A stretch of DNA of 62,736 nt from an uncultured Oscillospiraceae bacterium. Lineage in GTDB: Bacteria; Bacillota; Clostridia; Oscillospirales; Oscillospiraceae. The position numbers and the translations under genes are program-made. Positions within the stretch are counted from its first letter, which is position 1; every line of letters starts with the position of its first letter. Location of the stretch: the NCBI GenBank assembly GCA_947589745.1, contig CANQCS010000010.1, forward strand, positions 1 to 62,736, written 5' to 3'. Positions 50,070 through 57,936 of this stretch are shown piece by piece. Below the pieces are notes generated by a model that was not told where the DNA came from, did no database searches, and saw nothing but the letters and a program-made list of their open reading frames with translations.

Positions 50070-53000
50070 ATGGCGCAAAACGTCATCGTTACCAAGGATG
50101 AACGAAAGTACAAGACCCTTGTCACCGACAAGGGCGAGGCGAAGATCGCAGAAGCGGTCCTGAACGACCAGAAGGTCAACATCACCACGGCGGTGGTCAC
50201 CGACGGCGGCGGCCAGCCCTTCACCCCGACCTCCGACATGACGGAGATCCCCAACGAGGTGTGGCGCGGCTCCATTGCCAACACGTCCATCAACCCGGCG
50301 TCCAAGAACATGATCGACGTCCGCATCTTCCTGGACGGCACCGTGGGCGGCTTCACCGCCCGCGGCATCGGCCTACTGGACGACGCGGGGGACCTGATCG
50401 CGGTCTGCAACATCCCCGACACCACCAAGGCGGTGATCGTGGACGGTATCGCCGCCACGCTCACCCTCGTTATGCACATCGTGTTCACCAACGTGGACGT
50501 GCTGGAGTTCAAGATCGACCCCTCCGTTGACGTGGTGAGCCCGGCGGAGATGGACGAGGCCATCAACACCCACAACACCAACGAGAGCGCCCACCCGGAT
50601 ATGCGCCGGACCTTGCAGACCATCCAGGGCACCATGGCCAACGTCGGCACCCTCCTGTCCGGCAAGGCGGACCCGACGGAGGAGACCGTCGGCAAGGTCG
50701 GCCAGCACTACCTCAACACGACCACGAAGAAGGAGTTTGTCTGCGTGGCCGTCACGGAGGGCAAGTATGAGTGGCAGTCTTCCGGGGCCAGCAGCGCGGC
50801 CGATCTGACCTACGGCGACAAGAAGCTGTCCGAGGCTCTGGACGAGATCACTGAGGACGTGGCCGAGGCGAAGCCGCTGACCGGCGGCATCCCGCCCACC
50901 ACCGAGACTAAGGGCATCGTCGGCCAGAAGTACACCGACCTCACCAACGGCAACACCTACGTCTGCATCAAGGCCGACGCGGAGACCTACACCTGGAAGC
51001 TCCAGAACAGCGAGGCTTTCGAGGGGAAGGTCAAGGCCACCGGCATGTTGAAGGGCGGCAAGAGCGGCGGCGTGGAGAGCGCCACAGCCGGCACGGACTA
51101 TCAGGCCCCTACCAAGGACCTGACGCCCACCGAGTCGCTGCTGCGTGAGGACGTGATCCCGGTCTACTCCGAGTCCGCCGGTGACCGCAGCATCTCTATC
51201 GCGGCCCTCAAGGACGCCCTGGGCGTGCAGAGCCCCACCATCGTCGTGACCACCTGCGAGGGCGCGACGGTGACGTGTAAGGAGCGGGACGGCGAGGACG
51301 AGCAGACCGCCAGCGGCAGCTGCAAGTTCTCCCTCTCCAAGCCCGGCACCTACACGGTCAAGGCCGAGCTGTCCGGCACCAGCGCCCAGACGGAGGTCGA
51401 GGTGACTGGCGCCCTCCAGTACACCGTGGACCTGATGCTCCTGACGGGTATCGCCGCCTCCGGTGAGCTGAGTAAATCCACGTTCCATGCGCGGGAGTCG
51501 TTCGACCCCAAGGGCCTGACCATCAACGCGACCTACGCCGACCAGACCACGGAGGACGTGACCAGCCAGTGTAAATTCTCCCCTGACCCGCTGACCTTCG
51601 GCACCTCCGAGGTGGAGATCTCCTACACCCGCGCCGGCATCACCAAGACCTGCACCCAGGAGATCACGGTCGAGAAGAACTCCGTCACCATCCCCACCCA
51701 GAACGGGAGCGTGGTCTACAACGGCTCCAGCCGCACTCCCGCGTGGAACGACTACAACAGCAACATCATGGACATCAGCGGCGAGACCAGCGCCGTGGAG
51801 GCCGGGCAGCACAATGTCCAGTTCACGTTGAAGGATACCCAGTCCGACCAGTGGAACGGCGGCAGCACGGAACCGCAGCAGGTGTCCTGGAAGATCGACA
51901 AGGCCGCCGGCAGCCTGTCCGTCACGCCCAAGTCGCTGTCCCTCACCCAGTCCAACAAGACCGGCCAGGTGGCCGTGAACCGCGCTGGCGACGGCACCAT
52001 CACGGCTCAGTCCAGCGCGGACGGCGTGGCCTCCGTGCAGGTCCAGGGCAACAACATCATCGTCACGGGCAAGTCCACCGGCCATGCGGACATTACCGTC
52101 AAGGTGGCGGATGGCACCAACTACACGGCCCCGAACGACACGACCTTCAGCGTGGACGTGGACTTCTCCGCTATCTTCGGCGTCTGCTGGAACAAGACCT
52201 CCTCCACCGCCCTGACCCGGCTGAACAACTCCAATGACCCCAACAATCTGGTGACGGTGAACATCTCCACCGAGCCCGTCCCCGCCGTGGGTAACGGCAA
52301 CGGCAGCTCCCCCTTCGACGAGCATCTGCCCTGGTCCGGCATGGAGGAATACAACGTGTCCGGCAGCGGCGAGCTGACCAAGAAGGGCGCGGGCGGATTC
52401 TCCCGCACCACCAACGACACGGTGGTCTACATTCCGGAATTCTGGTATAAGATCACCGAATCGGACGGCAAGCGGTATTTCTATATCGCCAACGCCCAGA
52501 AGGCCGGCTTCACCAAGCACCCCGGCTCCGGCTGCTACGTCGGCAAGTACAACACCGGCTCCGGCAACGTGACCAAGTCCGGCGTCGCCCCCCTGGCAAG
52601 CCAGACCCGCAAGCAGTTCCGGGATGGCGCCAAGGGCAAGGGGACCGGCTGGCAGCTCCACGACTTCGCCGCGTGGTGCGCGGTCCAGCTCCTGTTCCTG
52701 GTGGAGTTCGCCGACTGGGACAGCCAGTCTGTCCTTGGCCGTGGTTATGTGGACGGCAATTCCTCGCCCATCAAGACCGGCGGCACCGACAGCATGACCT
52801 ATCACACCGGCCGCGCTGCCGGCACTGACGGCAAGACCCAAATCCAATATCGGAACATTGAGGACCCGTGGGGCAATATCTGGGAATGGATCGATGGCAT
52901 CAATTTCAACGACCGCGCCACCTACATCTGCACCGACCCGGCCAACTATGCCGACGACACCTCCAGCAACTACACGGCGGCCGACGTCACCCTCACGACT

Positions 53001-53249
53001 GACGGCTGGACCAAGGACCTGGGGATGTCCACGGTGTTCCCCTGGGCCTACATTCCCACCGCTGTCGGAGGAAGTGAAACCACTTACATCCCGGACTACG
53101 CGTACTCGGGCACCGGCTGGAGGGTCCTGATGGTCGGTGGCATCTACAGCTATGGCTCGCACGCCGGCCTCTGGTGCTTCTACGGCAACAGCACGTCCAG
53201 CAGCAGCTACAGCAGCGTCGGCGGGCGGCTCCTTTACAAAAAACCCTAA
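50070..53249 (+). CDS. Tail fibre with C-type-lectin-fold variable domain (DGR target)
   Basis: 1059 residues. N-terminal phage tail-collar fibre domain (about 1-150; LVTDKGEAKIAEAVLN, RGIGLLDDAGDLIAVCNIPD). A linker follows with repeats containing KVGQHYLNTTTKKEFVCV and VGQKYTDLTNGNTYVCI. Then come several bacterial Ig-like domains (about 395-690). The C-terminal domain (about 700-1059) is of the formylglycine-generating-enzyme / C-type lectin fold, with VYIPEFWYKI, GNIWEWIDG and final GGRLL. The last 45 residues are the DGR variable region. It should be the receptor-binding protein, and the DGR changes its binding surface. Confidence 0.92.
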   Translation: MAQNVIVTKDERKYKTLVTDKGEAKIAEAVLNDQKVNITTAVVTDGGGQPFTPTSDMTEIPNEVWRGSIANTSINPASKNMIDVRIFLDGTVGGFTARGIGLLDDAGDLIAVCNIPDTTKAVIVDGIAATLTLVMHIVFTNVDVLEFKIDPSVDVVSPAEMDEAINTHNTNESAHPDMRRTLQTIQGTMANVGTLLSGKADPTEETVGKVGQHYLNTTTKKEFVCVAVTEGKYEWQSSGASSAADLTYGDKKLSEALDEITEDVAEAKPLTGGIPPTTETKGIVGQKYTDLTNGNTYVCIKADAETYTWKLQNSEAFEGKVKATGMLKGGKSGGVESATAGTDYQAPTKDLTPTESLLREDVIPVYSESAGDRSISIAALKDALGVQSPTIVVTTCEGATVTCKERDGEDEQTASGSCKFSLSKPGTYTVKAELSGTSAQTEVEVTGALQYTVDLMLLTGIAASGELSKSTFHARESFDPKGLTINATYADQTTEDVTSQCKFSPDPLTFGTSEVEISYTRAGITKTCTQEITVEKNSVTIPTQNGSVVYNGSSRTPAWNDYNSNIMDISGETSAVEAGQHNVQFTLKDTQSDQWNGGSTEPQQVSWKIDKAAGSLSVTPKSLSLTQSNKTGQVAVNRAGDGTITAQSSADGVASVQVQGNNIIVTGKSTGHADITVKVADGTNYTAPNDTTFSVDVDFSAIFGVCWNKTSSTALTRLNNSNDPNNLVTVNISTEPVPAVGNGNGSSPFDEHLPWSGMEEYNVSGSGELTKKGAGGFSRTTNDTVVYIPEFWYKITESDGKRYFYIANAQKAGFTKHPGSGCYVGKYNTGSGNVTKSGVAPLASQTRKQFRDGAKGKGTGWQLHDFAAWCAVQLLFLVEFADWDSQSVLGRGYVDGNSSPIKTGGTDSMTYHTGRAAGTDGKTQIQYRNIEDPWGNIWEWIDGINFNDRATYICTDPANYADDTSSNYTAADVTLTTDGWTKDLGMSTVFPWAYIPTAVGGSETTYIPDYAYSGTGWRVLMVGGIYSYGSHAGLWCFYGNSTSSSSYSSVGGRLLYKKP
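53099..53234 (+). repeat. DGR variable repeat (VR)
   Basis: The 3' end of the fibre gene, aligned without gaps to 53465-53600 (offset 366). Between 53103 and 53230 there are 14 differences, and each lies where the template has A: seven or eight become G, others T or C. Of 12 AAY (Asn) template codons, 11 are changed, mostly to Tyr, Ser, Gly, His or Ile. The GC-rich end GGCGGGCGGCTCCTT is the likely initiation-of-mutagenic-homing site. It differs from the template end by one C/T (53231 against 53597). Confidence 0.93.
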
Positions 53250-53256
53250 TGGGGGA

Positions 53257-53276
53257 CCGGGGGCCGCAGCCCCCGG
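53257..53276. promoter_or_regulatory. Hairpin 3' of VR, likely DGR homing element
   Basis: A perfect 8-bp GC stem (53257-53264 with 53269-53276) with a 4-base loop, 22 bases past the end of VR. In the Bordetella phage DGR an 8-bp stem with a 4-base loop just after VR is needed for efficient homing. Confidence 0.7.
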
Positions 53277-53328
53277 AATCTCCCAGGTCAGCAGGCACGA
53301 CCGGCAAAGCGCACCGGGCAATGGGGGT

Positions 53329-53347
53329 CCGGGGGCGAAGCCCCCGG
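53329..53347. repeat. Second copy of the post-VR hairpin
   Basis: The same 8-bp stem (53329-53336 with 53340-53347), with a 3-base loop, within a longer duplicated GC-rich module (53251-53276 and 53323-53347). Confidence 0.6.
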
Positions 53348-53417
53348 TTTATAAAATTTCAAAATAACGAAATGCGTTATTTTCTCCCGTTTCCCCATCC
53401 GCCCGGTCAGCCGGTTA

Positions 53418-53423
53418 TATAAT
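53418..53423 (+). promoter_or_regulatory. Possible -10 element for the template RNA
   Basis: A perfect TATAAT about 45 bases before the template repeat. No good -35 is visible. The template RNA could also be read from the fibre transcript. Confidence 0.3.
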
Positions 53424-53464
53424 CGCGTCGGGAGTACCCGCGCAGCCCGTCGGTATTTTATTCC

Positions 53465-53600
53465 CGCGAACTCGAACACCGGCTGGAGGGTCCTGATGGT
53501 CGGTGGCAACTACAACAATGGCTCGAACGCCGGCCTCTGGTACTTCAACGGCAACAACACGTCCAGCAACAGCAACAGCAACATCGGCGGGCGGCTTCTT
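53465..53600 (+). repeat. DGR template repeat (TR)
   Basis: Non-coding donor copy between fibre and reverse transcriptase genes. It is rich in AAC/AAT codons in the register of the VR, so that A-to-N changes explore many residues while avoiding stops. The match to VR ends at 53600, after GGCGGGCGGCTTCTT (the modified IMH sequence). About 130 bases lie between TR and the RT start and would be part of the template RNA. Confidence 0.93.
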
Positions 53601-53730
53601 GTTTGGCTCTCTGTTTTTATCGCGCGGGTATCCCCACACCACTTGGTGAAAATTTTGTCGTCAGGACGGAATCTAGTAGGCCCCAGGGCTCGAATGATGC
53701 CGCAGACAAACAAGGAGGGCTATTCCTGAC

Positions 53731-54954
53731 ATGCCGAAGCGAGTAGGCTACATCTACCCAAGGATGAACGACCGGGAGTTCATCCGCCGGTGCAAGAAGA
53801 TCGGGACCCGGGAGTGCAAGAAGAAAAAGCGCAAGGACGTCCGTAAGGTACTGGACCACTGGGACCGGTACGAGGACATGACGATGGACATGATTGAGGC
53901 GCGCAGCTTCAAGCCGCGCATTCCTCGCATGAAGACCATCTATGACCCGTCCAGCCAGAAGTGGCGGGACACCTACCGCGTGCCCTTCTGGCCGGACGGG
54001 CTCATGCACATCATGGTCTGTCAGGCCATGATGGACGTGCTCATGCGCGGGATGTCGCCCTGGACCTGTTCCTCTATCCCGCAGCGGGGCGGCAAGCGGG
54101 TGCATAAGCGCCTGCGCCACGCCATGCAGGACAGGCCGGGCCAGAGCACCTACGCCGGCGAGGCCGACGTAAAGAGCTACTATGACTCCATCCACCTGGA
54201 TATGCTGATGACGGCGCTGGAGCGGAAGATCAAGGACCAGGAATTTCTCCTGCTGGTGGCCATCTGCATCACCTGCGCGCAGATCACGCTCCGGGAGGCG
54301 CTGGACCAGGGGCTCAACTGGAGGGACATCACCCGCGGCCAGGTGGGGCTCTACATCGGGCTCTACATCGACCAATGGTTGGCCAACTTCTACCTGGAGC
54401 CCCTGGACCGCATGGTGCTGGCCCATCCGGGAGTGAAATTTACCACCCGACACATGGACAACATCATCATCATTGGCCCCAACAAGAAGAAGCTCCACGC
54501 GGCCATGCGGGATATTGCGCGGGGGATGGACGGCCTGCGGCTCACCATGAAGGGGGACTGGCAGGTCTACCGCACCACCTTTACCCGCAAGGCGAAGGCC
54601 CGGCGGCTGACCATGACGGAGAAGCAGCGCAGATTGCGGCACCCCCGGATGGTGGCAGCGGTGGGCTATCGGTTCGGGCACGACCACATCACCATGCGCA
54701 AGCGGAACTTCCTGCGCTTCACCCGTCAGTGCCGGCGGGTCCAGAAGAAGCTCCGCGCCGGAGCGCGTATCACGGTCAATCAGGCATCCGGGCTCCTGAG
54801 CCGGATAGGACAGCTAAAGCACTGCGATAGCTACGAAGTGCGTGTAAAATACGTTGACCCCATCGGGGTAAGAAATTTGAAGGAGGTTGTACGCTATGAA
54901 AGTAAGAGGCGACTTGCAGCCCAGCAACGCCTTTACGCTGGAGGAGCAGCCTAA
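53731..54954 (+). CDS. DGR reverse transcriptase
   Basis: 407 residues; AAGGAGG precedes ATG 53731. It copies the template RNA with errors at adenines for mutagenic homing into VR. Finger/palm motifs in order: RIPRMKTIYDP, YRVPFWPDGLMHIM, SSIPQRGGK (about 115), motif A with catalytic Asp146 in ADVKSYYDSI, and motif 4 GLYIGLYIDQ (DGR-type, where retroviral enzymes have QG). Motif C is HMDN (241-244) instead of the usual YxDD, so the second metal-binding Asp is Asn. The end overlaps the next gene by 59 bases. The RT fold is clear despite the odd motif C. Confidence 0.9.
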   Translation: MPKRVGYIYPRMNDREFIRRCKKIGTRECKKKKRKDVRKVLDHWDRYEDMTMDMIEARSFKPRIPRMKTIYDPSSQKWRDTYRVPFWPDGLMHIMVCQAMMDVLMRGMSPWTCSSIPQRGGKRVHKRLRHAMQDRPGQSTYAGEADVKSYYDSIHLDMLMTALERKIKDQEFLLLVAICITCAQITLREALDQGLNWRDITRGQVGLYIGLYIDQWLANFYLEPLDRMVLAHPGVKFTTRHMDNIIIIGPNKKKLHAAMRDIARGMDGLRLTMKGDWQVYRTTFTRKAKARRLTMTEKQRRLRHPRMVAAVGYRFGHDHITMRKRNFLRFTRQCRRVQKKLRAGARITVNQASGLLSRIGQLKHCDSYEVRVKYVDPIGVRNLKEVVRYESKRRLAAQQRLYAGGAA

Positions 54955-55273
54955 GAAACCGGGCTATGTCCTGGTGCGGTTCTTCGAGAACCCCAAGCCC
55001 TTCGAGGACCACCAGGGCGACCTCACCATCACGGGCTATGAGTACGACGAGTACCATCTGGAGCTGAAGGACACCGGCGACCTGGAGTCCGACGTGCTCA
55101 ACAACTACGATGCCCTGCTGGCCCAGGCAAAGGCCCTGGAGACCCCGGAGGGCGGCGGCGACCTCGCGGCCAGGGTAGACACTCTGGAGCGGGAGAAGGC
55201 CGGTAAGGACGAGATCCAGGCCGTCTGGGACCAGATGGCCGCAGCGTACAGTGAGGGGGTGCAGAGCGCATGA
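54896..55273 (+). CDS. Tail-associated protein downstream of the RT
   Basis: 125 residues from ATG 54896 (AAGGAGGT upstream), starting inside the RT gene. The N-terminal half is beta-rich with many aromatic and acidic residues (YVLVRFFENPKPFEDHQGD). The C-terminal half is a coiled coil (LAARVDTLEREKAGKDEIQA). Similar short proteins accompany fibre genes in Firmicutes phages. It is not an obvious Avd, the basic four-helix accessory protein of many DGRs. Confidence 0.6.
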   Translation: MKVRGDLQPSNAFTLEEQPKKPGYVLVRFFENPKPFEDHQGDLTITGYEYDEYHLELKDTGDLESDVLNNYDALLAQAKALETPEGGGDLAARVDTLEREKAGKDEIQAVWDQMAAAYSEGVQSA

Positions 55274-55731
55274 ACAGTCAGGGCATGATCTTGGACATCA
55301 TGCGGGCTCAGGGCAAGGCAGACGCGCTGGGCCTGCGGGAGCGGGCGCCGGAAATGGACGGCACCGCCATCATCGCCGAGGAGAACAAGATCCCGGCATT
55401 CGACCCGGAGAAGGACTACACCGGCTGGCCCCAGGGCTCTCCCGTCCAGGACGAAGGCCAGGTGTACGGCCTGCTCCAGCCCTACAACGCCAGCACCCAG
55501 CCGGGGCAGCGCCCGAAGGACCTGCCGGCGCTCTGGTCTATCAAGCACACCAAGGACCCGGCCAAGGCCAAGCCCTGGGTGGCGCCCCAGGGCATCAGTG
55601 GCATCTACGCCAAGGACGAGTGCTGCACCGACCCGAGCGCCGATGACCCGGCCGCTGTCTACCGCTCCAAGGTGGACAACAACGCCTATTCCCCCAGCGC
55701 CTACGCCCAGAACTGGGAGATCGTAGAGTGA
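55270..55731 (+). CDS. Carbohydrate-binding-module-like phage protein
   Basis: 153 residues overlapping the previous gene. YTGWPQGSPVQDEGQVYGLL, YNASTQPGQRPKDLPALW and WVAPQGISG recall the aromatic-rich CBM5/12 (chitin-binding-like) domain, in which surface Trp/Tyr stack on sugars. It could bind host cell-wall glycan. It is followed by a terminator. Confidence 0.6.
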   Translation: MNSQGMILDIMRAQGKADALGLRERAPEMDGTAIIAEENKIPAFDPEKDYTGWPQGSPVQDEGQVYGLLQPYNASTQPGQRPKDLPALWSIKHTKDPAKAKPWVAPQGISGIYAKDECCTDPSADDPAAVYRSKVDNNAYSPSAYAQNWEIVE

Positions 55732-55737
55732 ACATAG

Positions 55738-55767
55738 AAGGACAGCCCCTCCGGGGGCTGTCCTTTT
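55738..55767 (+). terminator. Terminator after the carbohydrate-binding gene
   Basis: About a 10-bp stem (AGGACAGCCC with GGGCTGTCCT) followed by TTTTTGCC. Confidence 0.8.
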
Positions 55768-55790
55768 TGCCAAAATGAGGAGGTTTTATC

Positions 55791-56273
55791 ATGGAGAACG
55801 TGTCTGATGTCAAAAACGTGGTGCTGGCAGTGCTCGCCGCCATCGGCAGCTTTATCGCCAACACCCTGGGCGGATGGGACTCCGCCATGATGCTGCTGGC
55901 GGCTCTTATGATCGCGGACTATGTGACCGGCGTGGCCGTCGCGGCCATCTGGCACAAGTCGGGCAAGACGCCGAGCGGGACCCTCTCGTCCCTGGCCGGG
56001 TTTAAGGGACTGGTCAAGAAAATGGCCATTCTGCTCATGGTGTGGATCGCTGTGCTGCTGGACAATGCGCTGAACACCAGCTACGTCCGCGTGATGGTGA
56101 TCCTGTTCTTCACCGGCAATGAGGGCATCAGCCTTTTGGAAAATCTGGGCCTGATGGGAGTGCCGTTCCCTGACTTCCTGCAAAAAATGCTGGAGGCGCT
56201 GCGAGATGAAGGGAACAGCGGACATGAGCCCGTGAACGGGCGCGAGGAGGGCCAGGACCATGACGGAACTTGA
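55791..56273 (+). CDS. Holin, toxin-secretion/phage-lysis type
   Basis: 160 residues. Three to four hydrophobic helices and the motifs AMMLLAALMIADYVTGV, GLVKKMAILLMVWIAVLLDN and FTGNEGISLLENLGLMGVPF are those of the phage_holin_4 (Cph1) family. It permeabilises the membrane so that the amidase encoded next reaches the wall. AGGAGG precedes the ATG. The end overlaps the amidase gene. Confidence 0.92.
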   Translation: MENVSDVKNVVLAVLAAIGSFIANTLGGWDSAMMLLAALMIADYVTGVAVAAIWHKSGKTPSGTLSSLAGFKGLVKKMAILLMVWIAVLLDNALNTSYVRVMVILFFTGNEGISLLENLGLMGVPFPDFLQKMLEALRDEGNSGHEPVNGREEGQDHDGT

Positions 56274-57009
56274 GGACCTGAGCATCAAGGAGTGTTTCGC
56301 CAACCCCGGTAACTACGGCGGCACCAGGACCGCCAGCCAGATCAAGTACCTGGTCATCCACTACACCGGCAACGACGGGGACCACGACGAGGCCAACGCC
56401 AACTACTACCGGGACAACGTGGTCGAGGCGTCGGCGCACTACTTTGTGGACGACGACAGCATCACCAGGAGCGTGCCGGACCTGCGGGTGGCCTGGGCGG
56501 TGGGCGGCAAGAAGTGGTCTGACTGCGCCCAGACCGGCGGCGGCACCATGTACGGCGTCATCACCAACACCAACAGCATCAGCGTGGAGCTGTGCGACAC
56601 CAAGAGGGACGGCACCCTCATGGTGACGGAGGCCACGCTTGCGCGGGCGCTGCCGCTGTGCCGTGCGCTGATGCGGCGGTACAACATCACCATCGACCGG
56701 GTGTACCGGCACTTTGACGTGACCGGGAAATACTGCCCGGCATACTACATGGACCCCGTGAAGTGGGCCCAATTCAAGAGCCGGCTGGCGGAGGAGGACC
56801 AGGACATGAACGCAGAACGGCTGAACACCATGGAGGAGATCAGGGCAAAGGCCCCCTACGCCCTGCCGACGGTCCAGAAGCTCATTGCCATGGGCGCCCT
56901 CCGGGGCGGTGGGAAGAAGGACGCCGACGGCAACCCGGCGGACATGGACCTGAGCCTGGACATGCTGCGGGTGCTGGTCATGGTGGACCGCGCCGGAGGC
57001 ATCTACTGA
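56260..57009 (+). CDS. Endolysin: N-acetylmuramoyl-L-alanine amidase
   Basis: 249 residues. Amidase_2/PGRP domain at about 20-175, with zinc ligands His34 (VIHYTGN), His151 (YRHFDVTG) and Cys159 (KYCP). Asp or Tyr residues in HYFVDDDSITRSVPD are part of the substrate cleft. The C-terminal helices (LNTMEEIRAKAPYALPTVQK) probably bind the wall. No signal peptide, so it depends on the holin. Confidence 0.93.
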   Translation: MTELEDLSIKECFANPGNYGGTRTASQIKYLVIHYTGNDGDHDEANANYYRDNVVEASAHYFVDDDSITRSVPDLRVAWAVGGKKWSDCAQTGGGTMYGVITNTNSISVELCDTKRDGTLMVTEATLARALPLCRALMRRYNITIDRVYRHFDVTGKYCPAYYMDPVKWAQFKSRLAEEDQDMNAERLNTMEEIRAKAPYALPTVQKLIAMGALRGGGKKDADGNPADMDLSLDMLRVLVMVDRAGGIY

Positions 57010-57029
57010 ACTACATAGTGAACACGAGC

Positions 57030-57071
57030 AACACCCCCTTGGCAGGTCGTCCTGCCGAGGGGGTGTTTTTG
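57030..57071 (+). terminator. Strong terminator at the end of the late operon
   Basis: A stem of about 15-17 bp (57030-57046 with 57051-57067, one mismatch) with a 4-base loop and a T-run. It separates the late operon from the minus-strand cargo genes. Confidence 0.9.
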
Positions 57072-57167
57072 CGTTTATGTGTTTTGCGTTTTTGCGGAAA
57101 CGGCCCACCGTGGCCTTCCTTGGGCCTGAGCCTCTGGGTATATGTCTACATGGGTCAAGTGCTGGAT

Positions 57168-57183
57168 AGCCGTTGCAACGGCT
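57168..57183. repeat. 16-bp perfect palindrome containing CGTTGCAACG, copy 6
   Basis: AGCCGTTGCAACGGCT, the longest of the six dispersed copies, in the gap between the late operon and the cargo genes. Confidence 0.6.
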
Positions 57184-57211
57184 GGAGTGGGGCGGCAGGG
57201 GGCATCCCGCC

Positions 57212-57484
57212 TTATACACCCCCCTCTATCTCCCATCCAATATCCTCCAGATCGTCAAATCCATTCCATACGTCCTCCAGCACCAGGTTCCCGTCCTCGT
57301 CCACAATGACGTTGGCCGCCTCGTCGCCGTAGGTCTCATGCTCCAGCAGAAACAGGTGGGCCCGGACGGTCCGGGCCTCACCCACCGGCGTGTCCTCCGT
57401 CCAGCGGAACCAGCCGTCATCGACGGCGTACCACCGGCCCACATGGCCAGCAACCTTGATGTGCGCACTGTCTCTGGTGACCAT
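57212..57484 (-). CDS. Small cargo protein with EDVWNGFDDLE end
   Basis: 90 residues, last gene of the minus-strand cargo block. Acidic, aromatic-rich (GRWYAVDDGWFRWTEDTPVG). Ends in EDVWNGFDDLEDIGWEI, a segment I recall from small proteins of Firmicutes mobile elements. Function unknown. Confidence 0.55.
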   Translation of the reverse strand: MVTRDSAHIKVAGHVGRWYAVDDGWFRWTEDTPVGEARTVRAHLFLLEHETYGDEAANVIVDEDGNLVLEDVWNGFDDLEDIGWEIEGGV

Positions 57485-57487
57485 GGC

Positions 57488-57934
57488 TCACAACACCGCC
57501 ATTCCATATCCGTACAGATAGCAGCTGGTCTTGCCGTCGGGAGAGACGCAGGCCCGCGCCCCCTCACCCGGAGCCCCGACACAGGCGCCGCCGTTTTCAT
57601 CCCGCCAGAATGGGCAGCAGTCCTCGCCCCTGATCTCGTGCTTGTAGACGTCGTCATACCGCATAGCGGCCCCGGGCTGGGCCACAGCCCAGTCCCGGAG
57701 GGGAATGCTATCACCGACGTACTCTCTGATGGCCTCGTCCATGCCGCAGGCGTCGCAGATGTAGACGGAGGCGTGGCGGCTCAGTGCGTTGGTGCGCAGC
57801 CGGTCCTTGACGGTGAACCGCCCACACCGCGGGCAGAAGTGTACCCCGTCGGCCTGCTCTGCGGCGAAAGCGTCCACCGCTTTCTTCGCGGCCACCGCCA
57901 ATGTGACGTTCTCGGAAAACTGTTTGTACTCCAT
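57488..57934 (-). CDS. Zinc-finger cargo protein
   Basis: 148 residues. CPRCGRFTVKDRLRTNALSR and CDACGMDEAIREYVG form a treble-clef or zinc ribbon with a basic linker, common in mobile elements of Clostridia. A C-terminal part with further Cys (CCPF, CVG, CVS) may bind a second zinc. Function unknown. Confidence 0.6.
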   Translation of the reverse strand: MEYKQFSENVTLAVAAKKAVDAFAAEQADGVHFCPRCGRFTVKDRLRTNALSRHASVYICDACGMDEAIREYVGDSIPLRDWAVAQPGAAMRYDDVYKHEIRGEDCCPFWRDENGGACVGAPGEGARACVSPDGKTSCYLYGYGMAVL

Positions 57935-57936
57935 GC

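Noticed and set aside
50373-53321. 982-codon open frame on the minus strand over the tail fibre gene
   Set aside because: Antisense shadow of a GC-rich gene with strong third-position bias; composition rich in Gly/Val/Leu/Asp without motifs and without a ribosome site.
54451-54462. Calling the reverse transcriptase a pseudogene because motif C is HMDN
   Set aside because: The rest of the protein is intact and the VR shows purely adenine-directed changes, so activity in the recent past is likely; reported as unusual instead.
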